Positions 62,613-64,000 of a stretch of 64,000 nt of DNA are shown piece by piece (position 1 is the stretch's first letter; every line of letters starts with the position of its first letter). The notes beneath the pieces were generated by a model. That model saw nothing but the letters and a program-made list of their open reading frames with translations. It had not been told where the DNA came from and searched no databases. The stretch covers positions 6,800,501 to 6,864,500 of the forward strand of contig NZ_CP041360.1 of NCBI RefSeq assembly GCF_006965485.1. The letters are read 5' to 3'. Origin of the DNA: Spirosoma sp. KCTC 42546 (lineage in GTDB: Bacteria; Bacteroidota; Bacteroidia; Cytophagales; Spirosomataceae). A program made the translations under genes and the position numbers.

Positions 62613-62706
62613 TGGATAATGTAAAATGGATAATGGATAACGATTGATGAGAACAAGACTGTTGACTCATTGTTCATTCTACATTACTCATTGTTCATTA
62701 CTCATT
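62613..62706. repeat. Degenerate AATG-rich inverted repeats before the nuclease gene
   Basis: GGATAATG-type units (62613-62645) are followed by their approximate complement, CATTGTTCATT-type units (62670-62703), that end at the nuclease ATG. The arms are imperfect and internally repeated, like a decayed palindrome. They could form a terminator for the upstream transporter gene. Confidence 0.5.
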
Positions 62707-63318
62707 ATGCCAATCAATTACCGCTTCTACCCCTCGCTGCTAAACACGTTCTCGCGCTACTTAACAGGGGGAAACCTTTCAGTACATGAGTTGATCGACT
62801 CCATCAATCGGGTTCCTACACCAACCACGGCGGCTCAGGAGCGGGGCATCTCCTTTGAAGAAGCCATCGTAAAGGGGACCAACGAAGAGCGGTTCAACGC
62901 TGAGATTGTTGCCAAAGTCCGTAAACTTCTCCCTCGCCCCATTGTCGATACGCAGGTGTTTTGCCAATGGGAAATTGACGATGTGCTGTTCTATGGCTAT
63001 GTCGATCTGATTGGCAAATTCAAAGCCGTCGACCTAAAAACAACAGCTTCCTACCAGCCAGGACGCTTCGTACATAACCACCAGAATCTATATCTGCACG
63101 CGCTGAAACGGAAAGGCATCAAACTGATGGAGTACGTCATTACAGATTTTAACGACGTCTATGTAGAAAGCTACGCCTTAACGCACCCTATCGACAGACA
63201 GTTGGAGGAAATTCGACTATTCAAGGCGTTTCTGGATGAACACCGGCCACTCATCACGGATAAAAAGATATTTGTCGCTCCCGGTGAGGATGCCGATGCG
63301 GGCCGTAGACGATACTAG
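62707..63318 (+). CDS. PD-(D/E)XK-type nuclease-like protein
   Basis: This 203-residue protein starts at the ATG at 62707. It has the Cas4/RecB-type order: N-terminal helix, VFCQWEIDDVLFYGYVDLIG with the first acidic residue, then the core KFKAVDLKTTASYQPG with D-x-K, and the Q of the helix HNHQNLYLHALK-type segment. The core acid and Lys are intact, so it is likely an active nuclease or a nuclease-derived protein. No CRISPR array, helicase or Cas genes are nearby. The role is unknown. Confidence 0.8.
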   Translation: MPINYRFYPSLLNTFSRYLTGGNLSVHELIDSINRVPTPTTAAQERGISFEEAIVKGTNEERFNAEIVAKVRKLLPRPIVDTQVFCQWEIDDVLFYGYVDLIGKFKAVDLKTTASYQPGRFVHNHQNLYLHALKRKGIKLMEYVITDFNDVYVESYALTHPIDRQLEEIRLFKAFLDEHRPLITDKKIFVAPGEDADAGRRRY

Positions 63319-63347
63319 TTCGCTCGGTTTCGTTGTACCTTGCGTTC

Positions 63348-64000
63348 ATGCTTCAGCAAACGCTCCATCTCTATCAACGGGCTTATCGGGGACTATCGCC
63401 ATCGGTATGGTTACTGGCGGGTGTGATGCTCATTAACCGCTGTGGCACCATGGTATTGCCGTTCATGACGCTTTATCTCACGCAGCATCTCCATTTTTCG
63501 GTTACAGATGCGGGCATTGTTATGGCCATTTATGGGGCTGGCGCTTTTGTCGGCACATTCCTCGGCGGGCGCTTAACCGACCGGTTCGGCTTCTACTACA
63601 TTCAGTTAATTAGCCTGATTTTTGGTGGACTGGCCCTGGTACTGCTCCAGTTTGTTGTGAATTTTTATGCTCTTTGTGGGAGTGTATTTATTTTCACCTT
63701 ATTTGGCGATGCCTTCCGGCCCGCCAACCAGGCTGCTATTGCCCACTATTCCGACTCGGAAACACGTACTCGGGCCTTCTCGCTCAATCGGTTGGCAATT
63801 AACCTCGGCTGGGCAGTTGGCGGAGGATTGGGTGGCTGGTTAGCCAGCATCAATTACAGCCTTCTCTTCTGGGCTGATGGACTGACCTGTTTAGTAGCGA
63901 GCCTGGTGCTGTGGTTGTATTTACCTGATCCAGCAATAGCCAGAAAGGTTAACGAAACAACGATAGTAGCCGTAGATGAAGCCGGTTTGCCAGATAAAAG
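63348..64000 (+). CDS. MFS transporter, N-terminal part (cut by window edge)
   Basis: The frame starts at the ATG at 63348 and stays open to the right edge, so only about 217 residues are seen. It has six hydrophobic segments, the MFS loop motif GGRLTDRFG between helices 2 and 3, and FSLNRLAINLGWAVGGGLGG in helix 5. These are typical of major-facilitator drug or metabolite exporters. It lies 29 bases after the nuclease gene and may be co-transcribed. The substrate cannot be told. Confidence 0.88.
   Translation, partial: MLQQTLHLYQRAYRGLSPSVWLLAGVMLINRCGTMVLPFMTLYLTQHLHFSVTDAGIVMAIYGAGAFVGTFLGGRLTDRFGFYYIQLISLIFGGLALVLLQFVVNFYALCGSVFIFTLFGDAFRPANQAAIAHYSDSETRTRAFSLNRLAINLGWAVGGGLGGWLASINYSLLFWADGLTCLVASLVLWLYLPDPAIARKVNETTIVAVDEAGLPDK

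Noticed and set aside
1..64000. Search for tRNA, rRNA, insertion sequences and phage genes
   Set aside because: No cloverleaf, no transposase or integrase-like frame and no long terminal repeats were seen by eye.

Overview
The window looks like a chromosome segment of a Bacteroidota bacterium, most likely a Cytophagales/Spirosoma-like organism (inference). The signs are SusCD-era signalling architecture (a periplasmic-propeller hybrid histidine kinase fused to an AraC domain), many LytS/LytTR systems, PorT-type outer-membrane barrels, very A-rich start-codon leaders with weak Shine-Dalgarno sequences, TAnnTTTG-type -7 promoter boxes, and FtsX/MacB permeases with a permease-prefix domain paired with PadR regulators. 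I see no rRNA, tRNA, CRISPR array, phage or insertion sequence. It reads as ordinary chromosome with many small regulatory and cell-surface modules.

Layout. 0-13 kb: tail of a GT39-like membrane glycosyltransferase, a LytTR regulator with a LytS-type kinase, two further LytS-type kinases, small exported proteins, and a PadR/ABC-permease cassette. 13-18 kb: UDP-sugar genes (ugd and UDP-glucuronate decarboxylase), acyl-CoA dehydrogenase, a GlsB-type membrane protein and PgeF. 18-28 kb: a hybrid two-component regulator, a small exported protein, maltokinase, a two-gene unknown module and glycogen branching enzyme. 28-36 kb: DUF403 protein, a NIPSNAP protein next to a lipoprotein Gfo/Idh oxidoreductase, an OmpA-family protein, YefM/YoeB toxin-antitoxin, and an ABC exporter. 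36-45 kb: two tandem leucine-rich-repeat lipoproteins, a glycosidase-like protein, an AraC regulator, a thioredoxin, an iron-permease-family protein and a PAS kinase. 45-49 kb: a complete bacteriophytochrome operon (photoreceptor kinase, CheY-like regulator, heme oxygenase). 49-64 kb: ribokinase, exported ADP-ribosylglycohydrolase, unknown exported proteins, a cytochrome c-quinoprotein, a DUF885 peptidase-like protein, a second PadR/ABC-permease cassette, two sugar/DMT-type transporters, a PD-(D/E)XK nuclease and the start of an MFS transporter.

The most striking non-coding signal is a series of very long, near-perfect inverted repeats at gene boundaries. Arms are 31-36 bp in several cases, and they often include the stop codons or last codons of the adjacent genes. 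In one case (30697-30745) a 20-bp perfect arm covers a start codon and the first codons. Two of the palindromes share a core (ATACGCCATA / TATGGCGTAT) while their outer stems match their own flanking genes. The second clear signal is that the two PadR/permease cassettes, 51 kb apart, share the same upstream dyads at the same spacing. All calls come from reading the sequence; no database search was run.
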